NCBI GenBank assembly: GCA_018829445.1 | Contig: JAHJTV010000006.1 | Location: forward strand, 141,556 to 205,555 | Reading direction: 5' to 3' | Length of the DNA: 64,000 nucleotides | DNA from: a bacterium | GTDB taxonomy: Bacteria > SAR324 > XYD2-FULL-50-16 | Program-made: the position numbers and the translations under genes | The notes under the pieces: generated by a model | What the model saw: only the letters and a program-made list of their open reading frames with translations | What the model was told of the DNA's origin: nothing | Database searches by the model: none | Shown: piece by piece, positions 36,908 to 46,700 of the stretch | Layout: every line of letters starts with the position of its first letter | Position numbering within the stretch: the first letter of the stretch is position 1

Positions 36908-38527
36908 ATGAAGGTAATGATTAACAGTCAATCGATTCAAAAGGTTATTGTGTTCATGAGGATCATGTTGGTATCGCTGGTCATCAGTGTACCTTGCATG
37001 GGAATGGACAACGTGGAAGGTATCCAGATGGATCAGTTGGAATTCATTGAGAAAGATGGAAGAAAGCTGGTGAAAATCCCACTGAAACTGGTTTTGCAAC
37101 TTCTAGTGGATCGAAGTAGTACGATCCGTTCAGGTCTGCTGGACCGAGCAATTACGGAAAGCAACCTTGTTTCTGCCCAGGAGAGCAGACAACCGGAACT
37201 GACGACTTCAGTCTCCAGTTCGCAATCCAATTACATCAGCGACAGTGATTTGAATGAGGATGATGCCACATCGCCTTACCTGACTTACTACGAGACGGAT
37301 AGTCAAACCCTGTCGTCATCGGTTACCAAAACCGATTTTAATGGAATTCGTTATTCCATGACCCTCAGAAATACGACCAGCCAGTCCACCCTGTACAGCA
37401 TTGAGGATGAAGGGAGCGAATCGGAGGATCTGGGGACAACGGATGATCCGGTTAATTCCACATCGGTTACATTTGGTGTGGAAGTGCCCATTTTTCAAGA
37501 TTGGGGAGAGGTTAATGAAATTGAGATCCATAAGCAGCAGATTCAGGCTGAATTGTCGAATATCACCCTCAAATCCACCCGACTTCAGTTGATTGAACAG
37601 GCAGCAAAGCAATACTGGGAAATTGTTGGTCTTTGGCAAAACAAGGCTTCTCTGACCAAAGCGGTTGAAGTGGCTGAAAGCCTTTTAGAGGAGAACCAAG
37701 AAAAGGTGGAACTGGGACTGATGACGCCGGTTGACGCCAAGGAAAGCAGGATTCAGTTGCTTAGAAACCGCCAAAGATGGCTTGCGAACAACAAACAGAT
37801 TCTCCAGGCGGAAGACAACCTAAAAGTTCTTTTGGATCTGGAAGCCTTTCCATATGGGTTTTATCCCGGCGACGGCCCTTGCGTAAAGGAGGTTATGCAG
37901 TCGGATCAGGTTCTGTTGGAGAAGTTTTATGAGAATTCGCTTGATCTATCCGCAATCAAGAAAAGCCAGGAAAGCAATCAATGGGATATTAAACAAGCTC
38001 AGAACAAGGAGAAAACAGACCTGGACCTGTCCATTTCCTATACCTTGGCCGGTGGCGGAAAAAGTGTTGCGTCATCAACCAGTGGATTAGGTGACCAGAA
38101 TCTGAGCGGGTACGATGTCGCCCTTACCTGGCGTGTTCCGTTGTTTGACAGGCAAGCTGAGGAGGAACTGAACCGGCGCAGGCTTGAGCGGGAAAAACTC
38201 CAGATTCAACTGAATGATGAGAAAGCAAGTCTGAAAACTGATCTGAAAACCATTCACAGGGATCTGTCATATCATCGGGAGAATATTCTTTCCAAACAGG
38301 CACAATACGATCTTTCGGTTGAAGTGCTGGATGAAGAGATCAAAAAACTTCATCTGGGCAGAGGGCGTGTCTACAACGTTTCCGAGGCGCAACAAAATAT
38401 GATCGAAGCCATGGAGAGCCTGATTGATGCAACCATCGACTATGAAGTCACTTATCTCTCTCTGCTGATTAAAACCGGCGAGGTTTATAAAGCCTATCAA
38501 TTGGATCGCGAGCCAACTAATCCATAA
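36908..38527 (+). CDS. TolC-family outer-membrane efflux protein
   Basis: About 539 aa. Start placed at ATG 36908 (a frame three codons longer begins with TTG). N-terminal signal sequence (about 10-32). Two OEP repeats follow, with long helices (LTLKSTRLQLIEQAAKQYWE-type stretch near 215-300, and near 390-520) and beta strands at TSVTFGVEVPIFQDWG and YDVALTWRVPLFDRQAEEEL, the typical pairs of TolC homologues. It forms the outer-membrane duct of the tripartite pump with the two following genes. Gene order channel-adaptor-pump with small gaps indicates one operon. Confidence 0.9.
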   Translation: MKVMINSQSIQKVIVFMRIMLVSLVISVPCMGMDNVEGIQMDQLEFIEKDGRKLVKIPLKLVLQLLVDRSSTIRSGLLDRAITESNLVSAQESRQPELTTSVSSSQSNYISDSDLNEDDATSPYLTYYETDSQTLSSSVTKTDFNGIRYSMTLRNTTSQSTLYSIEDEGSESEDLGTTDDPVNSTSVTFGVEVPIFQDWGEVNEIEIHKQQIQAELSNITLKSTRLQLIEQAAKQYWEIVGLWQNKASLTKAVEVAESLLEENQEKVELGLMTPVDAKESRIQLLRNRQRWLANNKQILQAEDNLKVLLDLEAFPYGFYPGDGPCVKEVMQSDQVLLEKFYENSLDLSAIKKSQESNQWDIKQAQNKEKTDLDLSISYTLAGGGKSVASSTSGLGDQNLSGYDVALTWRVPLFDRQAEEELNRRRLEREKLQIQLNDEKASLKTDLKTIHRDLSYHRENILSKQAQYDLSVEVLDEEIKKLHLGRGRVYNVSEAQQNMIEAMESLIDATIDYEVTYLSLLIKTGEVYKAYQLDREPTNP

Positions 38528-38538
38528 CAGGAGCAATC

Positions 38539-39819
38539 ATGAATATAAAATCTCTGTCTCAAAAGGTATCGGCACTGGGTTTTTGCCTGCTGACTCTTTC
38601 ACAAGCCGTTATCGCGGCTACCCTTGAAACCAGTGTTAAGGTGATTGAATTGACCCCTCAGAAACTTGAAGTTGTCAAGGAGTACATCGGGCATCTTGAT
38701 CCGCTGGAGCGGGTCACAATTCGTTCAGAAGCCTCTGGTGCTATCGAGAAGATCAATTTTGAAAAAGGGCAGCTGGTGAAGAAAGGGCAGGAACTGGTTC
38801 ATATCTCCACCGAGCGACTCGCTTTAAATGTCGAGAAATCCAAATCCAATTATAACCTTGCCAAAACCAATTACAATACCCAGAAAGCTCTGGCCGCAAA
38901 AAATATTTCGCTGCGAAAAGCAGAGCTGAATCTGGCACAGTCAAAAACCGACCTGTTATTGGCGGAGACTGAATACGCCAAAGAACAAAAGCTCATGGAG
39001 AAGAAATATACAACTGAATCCAATCTGGATACCAAGAAAAACGCGCTGGAAACCCGAAAGATCTCTCTGGATAAAGCTAAAATCGAACTGGATCAGGTCA
39101 GGATTCAGACCGATCAGATTACACTTCAGTCCTACCTGAACAATATGGAGGTCGAAAAAGTCAATCTGGATCTCGCTATTCTCGATTTCGACAAGTCCAA
39201 GGTCAAAGCACCGTTCTCGGGTATCATCAAAAGCAAGTCAGTCCAGATCGGCGGTTATGTCAGCGCTGGAGAGTCCCTGCTGGAAATGATGGATATTTCT
39301 AAAGTCCTGGCTACCGTAAACATTCCGGAGAAGGATGTGCGATTTGTTAAAGTCGGGCAAAAGGCTAAGGTTGTACTGGATGCATTCCCGGGAAAAATAT
39401 TTACCGGAACTGTAAAAACCTTGGGCCTGGAAGCTGATACCAGCAGCCGCAGCTTTCCGGTGGAAGTCGTCATAGACAACAAAGAGGGAAGCCTGCTGCC
39501 GGGAATGATGTCGCGCGCTGCTTTGCAGACCATTTCTGTGGACAATCAGATCCTGATACCGGCCCATGCAGTGCTCGAAAAAAACGATGGTAAAGTGGTT
39601 TTTGTGGAACAGGGTGGAAAAGCAATTGAGAAAAAAGTGGTCGTAGGTGTCACCGTCGAAAACTCAGTCCAGGTGATGGATGGGCTGAATCCCGGCGACA
39701 AACTGATCATCTCCGGACATCAGTTCCTGAGTGACAATCAAAAAATCAATGTAATTGGAACGTCCAAACAGTATGTTGTCACAACCTGCGGCAAAGAGTG
39801 CCTTTTCACTGAGATATAA
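38539..39819 (+). CDS. RND efflux periplasmic adaptor (HlyD/MFP family)
   Basis: 426 aa. Signal peptide (about 1-27, ending AVIA). The lipoyl half-motif near residues 62-90 reads VTIRSEASGAIEKINFEKGQ, and its partner follows the hairpin as VKAPFSGIIKSKSVQIGGYV. A long alpha-helical hairpin (about 95-215) is rich in Lys, Leu and Asn. Beta-barrel and membrane-proximal domains end with LNPGDKLIISGHQFLSDNQKI. The adaptor links the inner-membrane pump to the TolC-type duct. Eleven bases separate it from the upstream gene. Two Cys near the C-terminus (TTCGKEC) are unusual for the family. Confidence 0.92.
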   Translation: MNIKSLSQKVSALGFCLLTLSQAVIAATLETSVKVIELTPQKLEVVKEYIGHLDPLERVTIRSEASGAIEKINFEKGQLVKKGQELVHISTERLALNVEKSKSNYNLAKTNYNTQKALAAKNISLRKAELNLAQSKTDLLLAETEYAKEQKLMEKKYTTESNLDTKKNALETRKISLDKAKIELDQVRIQTDQITLQSYLNNMEVEKVNLDLAILDFDKSKVKAPFSGIIKSKSVQIGGYVSAGESLLEMMDISKVLATVNIPEKDVRFVKVGQKAKVVLDAFPGKIFTGTVKTLGLEADTSSRSFPVEVVIDNKEGSLLPGMMSRAALQTISVDNQILIPAHAVLEKNDGKVVFVEQGGKAIEKKVVVGVTVENSVQVMDGLNPGDKLIISGHQFLSDNQKINVIGTSKQYVVTTCGKECLFTEI

Positions 39820-39993
39820 ATTTTGGCCAGCTTCCAAGCGTTTTTTAAAGACAGTAAAACATTCTAAAAAGCACCTGCCATTCCTGGCTTAACCCGGAAT
39901 CCAAGCGGACTTTAATAGTGCAACGACCTGGATTTCGGCTCGGGGGTGGGAAAATAAGTGAGTAAAGCCTAATATTACAAGCCTAAAAAGGAC

Positions 39994-42900
39994 ATGATGA
40001 ATTTTCCATTAAGCAAGCTGGCAGTAAACAAGCCGACCGCCATTTACATTCTGCTGGTGCTGGTCGCAATAATCGGGTTTACCTCCTATAATACCATGCC
40101 GCGGGAGGATATGCCGGATATTAGCCTTAATCATCTTTTTATCACCATTTATTATCCGGGCGCAGCTTCGGTTGAGGTGGAAAGCAAAATCACCAACAAG
40201 GTTGAGGAGGAACTGCAGGATGTGGATAATCTGGTTGAGTTGAGCTCTACAACACAAAATGGGTATGTGGTTTTTGATCTGGAGTATCCCCAGGATGTGG
40301 ATATCGAACTTGCAAAATCCGATTTGAGGGATGCACTGGAAGTGGTGCAACCCGACCTTCCGAAGGATGGAGATGAGTGGACAATCCTCGATTTTGATTC
40401 TTCAGATTTTCCGATTATGACAATTAACATCTCCGGTGATATCGGTCTTTTTGAACTGAAAGAAGCAGCGGAAGATGTTAAAAGCCGTTTGAAAAAAATA
40501 TCAGGCATTTCAGAAATAAACCGAATTGGCGGACTGGAAAAGGAGGTGAAGGTTCAGGTTAATCCCCAAATGCTTCAGTATTATAAAATCAGTCTTAATC
40601 AGATATCGCAGGCAATTTCATACGGAAATGAGGATGTCCCTGGGGGAAGCGTTGAAATTGGTCCTATAGCGTATCAAATTCGTATTCTGGGAGAAGTCCA
40701 GGATGCATCGGAAATCGGCGATATTGTTGTCAGCAGAACAGCCAACGGACCGATCTATGTAAAGGATCTGGCACGGGTTGAATTCACCTTTAAAGATATT
40801 GAAAGCCGGGCCCGATTGAATGGCGTTGAGTCGGTCTCTTTGACTATCAAAAAGAACAACGGAGCCGATTTAGGGGCGATTTCAAAGAAGGTCAGGGCCA
40901 TTATCGAACAAGAGCAAAAGAAGTATGGAGACCGCATACATCTTGATGTTCTTGGAGATAACGCCATTGACGTTAATAATGCTGTTAAAAGTCTTGAAAA
41001 CAATATTTTTACTGGAATTCTGTTTGTCTTCCTGGTGTTGCTGGTTGTACTGGGCTTTCGAAATGCCTTTTTTGTGGGGATGGCGATTCCGCTATCCATG
41101 CTGATGAGCTTTGGTGTACTCTCCTTCATGGGGGTGACGCTTAACAGAATCGTTTTGTTTGCGCTGATTGTTTCACTGGGAATGCTTGTTGATAATGCGA
41201 TTGTTATTGTCGAGAACGTTTATCGACATATCAATACCGGAAAAAGCAGAAAGGATGCAACGATTGTCGGCGTCAGTGAAGTCGCAGCGCCGGTTATTAC
41301 ATCAACATTGACAACTCTGCTTGCTTTTATTCCCATTATCTACATGCCAAATATTATTGGCGATATTTTCAGTTATCTTCCCATCACCCTGTTGGTGACG
41401 TTGACAAGTTCCCTGATTGTGGGTTTGGTCTTTAATCCGGTGCTTTGCTCTACCCTGATGCCCATGCCCAAAAAGGTCGAAAGTGAGGACGAAATCGAGG
41501 GGGTCAAACGCTCCAAATTTCTTAGGAAATATCGCAAGGTTCTCGAATTTGTGCTGGTTCATCCGATCATTATTTTGCTTCTCATCGCTTTTTTTTGGAT
41601 GGGATCAGCGTTCTACTATATTCGTATCAGCAACCCTACGTTAAAAACTGAGTTCTTCCCAAAAATGGAACCCTACTCAGCCGTTATCACGATTTCAACA
41701 CCGGAAGGATCAACACTGGAAACTGTAAATGCTCTGGTGAAAGAGGTTGAAGCCAGTGTTCAACCCTTCGCTCGGCATTCTGATTCAATCGTCAGCAGCG
41801 TTGAAACGCCTGAAGCCACGGTTACACTCAATTTCCCCTCCTGGGAGGAGTGGAAAGAGTTGAGACCCCTGGAAATCATTGACGAACTGCAGAAGATTAT
41901 TCCGAAATTCTCAGGAGCGGAATTCAAAATTGAGGGCTCGGGTGGCGGTCCCCCAACCGGAAAGGATGTGCAGATCGAATTGCTGGGAAACGATCTTGAC
42001 GAACTAAAAGCTGTATCCGGTCAGATAGAAAACCTGATTCGACCGATAGATGGATTGGTAAACCTCGACAATGAACTTGTCTCCAGCCGGGCAGAGATCC
42101 AGGTGTCGATCGACCGCGATAAGGTTTCCAAACATGGGTTGAGTATCTATGAGGTGGCTTCTGTGATCAATATTGCCTTCCAGGGCTCGGATGTTTCCGA
42201 ATATCGTGTCGGGCTGGATGACTATGATGTCTCACTGCAGTTGGACAAACAATTCCGGCAGTCGATGGATGACATTAAATCTTTGTATGTCACATCAAGT
42301 ACAGGCGTTCAGGTTCCATTAAGTGAAATTGCCCAGATTGAGAAAAAACCAGCCGTGGGCACGATTCAGCATCTTGATCTCGAACGTATGGCAAAGATTA
42401 CTGCAGATTCGTCCAAACATCGGTCGGGGGCGGAAGTCTTAAAAGATGTGCAAAATGCTATTGCAACGATTCTCCCGGAGATTGAAGCCAAAGGGATGAC
42501 GGTTCAGTATGGTGGCGCCAATGAACTGCAGCAGGAAGCGCAGAGCTATTTGATTCAATCCTTTATCATTGCCATTTTTCTGATCTTTATGGTTCTGGTC
42601 GCTCAATTTGATTCTTTGATTACACCTTTCATTATTCTGGCATCGGTTGTGGCTTCATTCAGCGGTGTTTTTATCGGCTTTAGTGTTCATGGCCTTCTAT
42701 TGAGTGTTATGGTCGGCGGTATTGGAATGATCGCTCTAGCCGGTGTTGTGGTAAACAACGCAATCGTTCTGGTGGACTATACAGGCAATCTGCGAAAGCG
42801 CGGCTTTGAGTTGAAAGAAGCAGTTATTTTGGCAGGGATGAGCCGTTTGCGCCCTGTTTTGTTAACGGCAATCACTACCATGCTGGGGATGCTTCCCAAC

Positions 42901-43128
42901 ACCATCGGTATGGAGATCAATTTCTACCAGTGGCCGTTTATCATCCTCGGTTCTGAAAGCGGAACCATGTGGAAACCATTGAACGTGGCAGTTCTCTACG
43001 GAATCGGTGTCGCTACGTTTCTGACCCTGTTTATGGTGCCGACGCTCTATTACATAAGCGAACGATCAAAGCAAAAGATGAAATCGCTCTTTGTGAGAAA
43101 ATCAACTATCGAAGCAATACCAAACTAA
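39994..43128 (+). CDS. RND-family efflux pump permease
   Basis: 1044 aa inner-membrane proton/substrate antiporter of the AcrB/MdtB/SwrC superfamily (ACR_tran). Twelve membrane helices: one near residue 15, six at about 335-545, the rest at about 845-1030. Two periplasmic porter/docking loops lie between. The helix-4 motif reads LGMLVDNAIVIVENVYRH; the second Asp of AcrB's DD pair is Asn, as in many SwrC-like pumps. It follows the adaptor by 174 bases. With the two preceding genes it makes a complete tripartite pump, probably controlled by the divergent two-component system. Substrate unknown. Confidence 0.93.
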   Translation: MMNFPLSKLAVNKPTAIYILLVLVAIIGFTSYNTMPREDMPDISLNHLFITIYYPGAASVEVESKITNKVEEELQDVDNLVELSSTTQNGYVVFDLEYPQDVDIELAKSDLRDALEVVQPDLPKDGDEWTILDFDSSDFPIMTINISGDIGLFELKEAAEDVKSRLKKISGISEINRIGGLEKEVKVQVNPQMLQYYKISLNQISQAISYGNEDVPGGSVEIGPIAYQIRILGEVQDASEIGDIVVSRTANGPIYVKDLARVEFTFKDIESRARLNGVESVSLTIKKNNGADLGAISKKVRAIIEQEQKKYGDRIHLDVLGDNAIDVNNAVKSLENNIFTGILFVFLVLLVVLGFRNAFFVGMAIPLSMLMSFGVLSFMGVTLNRIVLFALIVSLGMLVDNAIVIVENVYRHINTGKSRKDATIVGVSEVAAPVITSTLTTLLAFIPIIYMPNIIGDIFSYLPITLLVTLTSSLIVGLVFNPVLCSTLMPMPKKVESEDEIEGVKRSKFLRKYRKVLEFVLVHPIIILLLIAFFWMGSAFYYIRISNPTLKTEFFPKMEPYSAVITISTPEGSTLETVNALVKEVEASVQPFARHSDSIVSSVETPEATVTLNFPSWEEWKELRPLEIIDELQKIIPKFSGAEFKIEGSGGGPPTGKDVQIELLGNDLDELKAVSGQIENLIRPIDGLVNLDNELVSSRAEIQVSIDRDKVSKHGLSIYEVASVINIAFQGSDVSEYRVGLDDYDVSLQLDKQFRQSMDDIKSLYVTSSTGVQVPLSEIAQIEKKPAVGTIQHLDLERMAKITADSSKHRSGAEVLKDVQNAIATILPEIEAKGMTVQYGGANELQQEAQSYLIQSFIIAIFLIFMVLVAQFDSLITPFIILASVVASFSGVFIGFSVHGLLLSVMVGGIGMIALAGVVVNNAIVLVDYTGNLRKRGFELKEAVILAGMSRLRPVLLTAITTMLGMLPNTIGMEINFYQWPFIILGSESGTMWKPLNVAVLYGIGVATFLTLFMVPTLYYISERSKQKMKSLFVRKSTIEAIPN

Positions 43129-43586
43129 TCCCGGATGCTGTTGTTGCACATTATTACACTTTATTAAGGAATAGTGAGGATACTTCCGGTTTGGCGCTGT
43201 AACTTATCTGCTGTGATGTTTTCTTAGTTATAAAATGAAGTTCTTACATCAATTGATATAAGCAGAAAGGGATGTGGAAGTGTTTTTTGGTGGTTTAAGT
43301 TCCAACTTAATGGTTAAAAGCCTCTCCCATTGCAATTTTGACATGCGATATCGGAGCAATCATGAACTCATCGAACACGTGGAAATAAAATCGCGTGATA
43401 TTCAATTCCTGTGTAATACCATAACTCTGATTAAGGGAGCTCATGGTAATCAGCCCGGAAATAAAAATGAAATATAGGGTAACCCATTCACAGTCACATC
43501 CCTGACAAACCCCCAGCCGAAGGCTATTGGGAACAGAAATGGAGAAAGGGAAGACGCCAGCACCTGCTTTTTCGCTTTCTTGCTGA
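43129..43586. other. Gene-free stretch after efflux operon
   Basis: About 460 bases of broken sequence. No domain is recognised in any frame. It probably contains the degraded 5' part of the oxidoreductase whose end is readable from 43587. Confidence 0.3.
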
Positions 43587-43970
43587 GATAAGACCGATAT
43601 CAATCAACGTGGTAAGGAGTATCTGGAGTATAAATGGCAGAAAGCCGAGCTGTTGCTGGATGAAGTGGAGAAATCAAGACCGGGATTCCATCGTCACATA
43701 GAATCGTTTTGCACATCCACGCCGCTTATCTACAGAGGCTATACCGGAACCAAGGATGGTTCCATTTACGGTGTCTGCCGGGATTGCAACGATCCGATTC
43801 GTTCCTATATTCTAACTCGAACCAAGATTACCAATCTTTTCTTTACAGGTCAGAACATCAGTATGCACGGTCTACTGGGAGTGGCAATCGGAACCATCCA
43901 GACCTGTTCCGAGTTTCTGAGCATGGAATACCTGGTCAGGAAAATCAAAATGCGATTGAAACAATGCTGA
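43587..43970 (+). pseudogene. C-terminal fragment of phytoene-desaturase-like FAD oxidoreductase
   Basis: The frame is open from 43587 with no start codon. It reads NQRGKEYLEYKWQKAELLLD, then STPLIYRGYTGTKDGSIYG and TKITNLFFTGQNISMHGLLG, ending at 43970. The STPLTYRDYTGT and LFFTGQN patterns are diagnostic of the CrtI/CrtO/retinol-saturase family C-terminus (FAD-binding end). The N-terminal Rossmann GxGxxG half is gone. It is a pseudogene, suggesting a lost carotenoid- or lipid-type desaturase. Confidence 0.8.
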
Positions 43971-44194
43971 AAACCAAACGACTTGTTCTCAAAAAACTGG
44001 GTTTAGAAAAAGTCCCGGCCATGTTCACCTTCCGATCCCATCCCGATGTTTGCCGGTTTCAGTTCTGGGAGCCTGCGTCAGAAGAAGATATGGAGACCTT
44101 TATAAGAAAATCAAAAGAACCCCACCTCCTTTCCTCAACTGTTATCAGTGAGCTTCAGGTCTTGATTTTTTCCTTCTTTTTCGATTCCACTTGA
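43964..44194 (+). pseudogene. Truncated GNAT N-acetyltransferase (RimJ/RimL-like)
   Basis: ATG at 43964, overlapping the previous fragment by 7 bases. The first ~50 residues (MLKTKRLVLKKLG, then FRSHPDVCRFQFWEPASEED) match the N-terminus of RimL-type acetyltransferases. Similarity ends near 44130, before the acetyl-CoA-binding motif. The frame then runs into DNA antisense to the hydrolase gene and stops at 44194. It is a remnant, probably cut by a deletion. Confidence 0.7.
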
Positions 44195-45702
44195 GCATAT
44201 ACCGTTTTCGGACTGTCCAGGAAAGCTGATTCTTGCTTTAGCAGATACTTGTTGAAAAACTCCAATACGCAGGTATTTACAATTTCATTCATCACATTCC
44301 CGTCAATTCTGCCGAGAACGCCAAACCATTTTAGACATGGAGCAATAATCGCCAGATCACTAAAATTGATGTGGGTACTATGCTTTACCAGGATTGAATA
44401 AATATCTCCCCTTGCCCGCTTGTAAACAAAATCGTTCATCTGGTGTTTAATGGGCCGGTCAAACTGAACTCCTTTGGTCTTTCTTTCATTTTCTTCAGGA
44501 TCTGAATACATTATCATGAAGGGCTGGTAAATCTGAATATCCATGGAATTGTCATAGAAAAGGCCATCCAGGTTAATCCCGGCTTTGCACCGTCCATCGA
44601 TTGAAGCGAATTTACCGGCTGCCGATCCCCCGAGAGACATGCCAAACACACCCAGTTGTTCAAGATTCATTTTACCAGTGAATCTCCCGGCCGGATGAAT
44701 TTCATCAACTTTTTCCAATTCGTCAACAAAAAACCTGGTATCATCTACCCAACGGTCACAAGCCTCTGAAAACATTTTCGATGACTCTATATATCGCAGC
44801 ATTTGCTGTTCAAACTCAAGGTCATCATCAGCCATTAGAGCATCAAACAGGAATTTTAATGTCTCGTCATCCTTCTCTGATTTACCGGTCTGTTTTTCAT
44901 CAGGCTCTGGAACTCCGTACAAAACCCTCGATTCAGAATACCGAATGGCTGCAGTATCATAGGGATGAGTCAGGCTGAATGCAATATAACCGTGACTGGC
45001 AAGATGCTCCATCAGAAGGCTGTTCTGACTGGCATATGACATATATCCGTGAGAAAAGATCAATACCGGGTATTGACTTTCGTTGTTCGATAACTCTGCA
45101 TCCAAATATGAATGGCTGTTTATCAATCCCAAATGATTGAATATAAAGCCTGGTAGACCGATGGATTTCGCAACAGCCGAGCCGATAACCCTGGCAAACC
45201 TGAAAAAGGGCTCAGGCTGGGTGTTCCCGACATGGCCTGCAGGATACCATGCGGTTACCATCATTTCCCTCGGTACCTCAGGATTCTCACTCCGTGGCTC
45301 CCTGCCGGATTTGTCCTGCAAATGGAATTCACAAATACCGGCAAGGTATTTACCAGCCGGAACAGGCGGCTCAAACAACGGAAAAAGAAAAACAGAGAGA
45401 ACGGACAAAAGAAACAGAATCAAAGAGATGAAATGGATCACCGTCGGCACCAGGCCCATTACCTGTGGCTCCCACCCGGATAAGAGAAGAATGATATAGA
45501 GCAGGGTTTCGAGAACGATGGCAATGAATATCGGCACCCATTGCCATCGATAGTTCCTTCGAATCACCAGGGATATCGCCAGTATCAGCGCTCCGGCAAC
45601 CCAAAAAAAACCAAATGGTTCATCTGCTGCCTGATCAGACAATAATCCCATGAGGATTAAGACTGATATCAAAACAAAAACACATCGTTCAACATATCTC
45701 AT
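44155..45702 (-). CDS. Membrane-anchored alpha/beta hydrolase (PAF-acetylhydrolase-like)
   Basis: 515 aa. The N-terminal third (about 1-110) is four hydrophobic helices. The rest is an alpha/beta hydrolase: oxyanion strand PVLIFSHGYMSYASQNS, nucleophile elbow LGVFGMSLGGSAAGK (Ser near 355), a possible acid in MYSDPEEN and the histidine in VKHSTHINFSD. The arrangement is that of platelet-activating-factor acetylhydrolase isoform II proteins, lipases/esterases acting on short or oxidised acyl groups. A good AGGAGTGAC ribosome site precedes the ATG. It stands alone and converges on the GNAT remnant. Confidence 0.82.
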   Translation of the reverse strand: MRYVERCVFVLISVLILMGLLSDQAADEPFGFFWVAGALILAISLVIRRNYRWQWVPIFIAIVLETLLYIILLLSGWEPQVMGLVPTVIHFISLILFLLSVLSVFLFPLFEPPVPAGKYLAGICEFHLQDKSGREPRSENPEVPREMMVTAWYPAGHVGNTQPEPFFRFARVIGSAVAKSIGLPGFIFNHLGLINSHSYLDAELSNNESQYPVLIFSHGYMSYASQNSLLMEHLASHGYIAFSLTHPYDTAAIRYSESRVLYGVPEPDEKQTGKSEKDDETLKFLFDALMADDDLEFEQQMLRYIESSKMFSEACDRWVDDTRFFVDELEKVDEIHPAGRFTGKMNLEQLGVFGMSLGGSAAGKFASIDGRCKAGINLDGLFYDNSMDIQIYQPFMIMYSDPEENERKTKGVQFDRPIKHQMNDFVYKRARGDIYSILVKHSTHINFSDLAIIAPCLKWFGVLGRIDGNVMNEIVNTCVLEFFNKYLLKQESAFLDSPKTVYAQVESKKKEKIKT

Positions 45703-45955
45703 ACTGTCACTCCTGCTTGAACCTCCCTGAAGCCATTGTCTGGTGCCACTGATGATCTATCCTTGTTTGATGTTTCTGATCGCTTCAACCACACCAGTTC
45801 AAATAAATGTCTTACATTCTCCGTTTTTTTTTAAAGAGTCGGCTAGAACCAACCTTTGTCAAAGAAGATTTCTGTGAATGGGTATGTATTCCGGGTTGCC
45901 GGATTAGTAAAGGCAGCCCGGAAATTAAACTTCTATCGACTCGGAGATTCTTTTC

Positions 45956-46310
45956 TCAGTCACCAAAGCTCGTTTGAATGGAAATTCCTATGGAGGTTGT
46001 GGAGGTCGTTTTATTGATCTCCAGAATTGCCGGGATTTCATTCAGCAGATCAGCTTCAGCTGAGGAGATATACCCCAGAGACTCAGCCTGGCTGACATAA
46101 GCCATATTGTTTGTTGCCGTTTCGATATCTTCTCTTAACAACTCATCTTCTCTCGTGCCGAAATGGTAGTAGAAAAGCGAGATTTTTGCATCTTTTGTAA
46201 TCGGGTATTCCCAAGCCACCTGCATATTGTTGGCAAATTCAACTACCGCATCGGGGGTACCACTTTCACCCCATTCTCCGGTATCAACCTGACTGTAGGC
46301 AGCGATCATA
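45956..46310 (-). pseudogene. C-terminal fragment of an outer-membrane beta-barrel-like protein
   Basis: From about the codon ATG near 46309, the minus-strand frame reads IAAYSQVDTGEWGE, VVEFANNMQVAWEYP and DAKISLFYYHFG. It ends ISIQTSFGD at 45956, alternating strands like a barrel end. The upstream part of the frame belongs to an integrase-type transposase remnant, so the protein's N-terminus was replaced or cut by that element. The family is uncertain. Confidence 0.5.
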
Positions 46311-46700
46311 TTCCTAATTCGGATTCTCTTCTGCCAAACGGATGATATGTTGTTCAAGTTCTGAATTCATTTCGGGTCTACCGTGTGATTTTCTGTTAAG
46401 AGAACCGTCTAATGTCTTTGCTGCCAGACGAGAAAGCTATCTGAGAATGGTCTCTGGTTTCACGATGCAGGATATTTCTTTTAAAGCTTGGAGGCCAACT
46501 TGTTTGCCATTTTAGCAGGTTGGATTCACTCACTGTTATAGAAACGGACTGGTTTTTTGAAATTGGACTTCAAGATTCTGTTTTCCGCTGCGAGGTATTC
46601 ATTCCTAACAAGCCATTCTTGTTCAACTCGTCCACTAACCAATGCCAACGCTTCCATGGTTTCCATCATCAACCTCCTGGTTTTTTTATATTACTGTGAA
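46300..46700 (-). pseudogene. Integrase-type (rve) transposase remnant, N-terminal half
   Basis: Piece 1 near 46660-46550 reads METMEALALVSGRVEQEW, LVRNEYLAAENRILKSNF. After a frameshift and stops, piece 2 near 46490-46300 reads ALKEISCIVKPETILR, stop, LSRLAAKTLDGSLNRKSHGR, then MNSELEQHIIRLAEENPN, stop, EYDR. This matches the N-terminal and HTH regions of integrase-core transposases. Copies A and B of the long repeat encode the same N-terminus. Non-functional. Confidence 0.78.

Noticed and set aside
40000..43128. RND pump inactive because AcrB's second helix-4 Asp is Asn
   Set aside because: LVDNAIV is common in functional SwrC-like pumps, so it is not evidence of inactivity.
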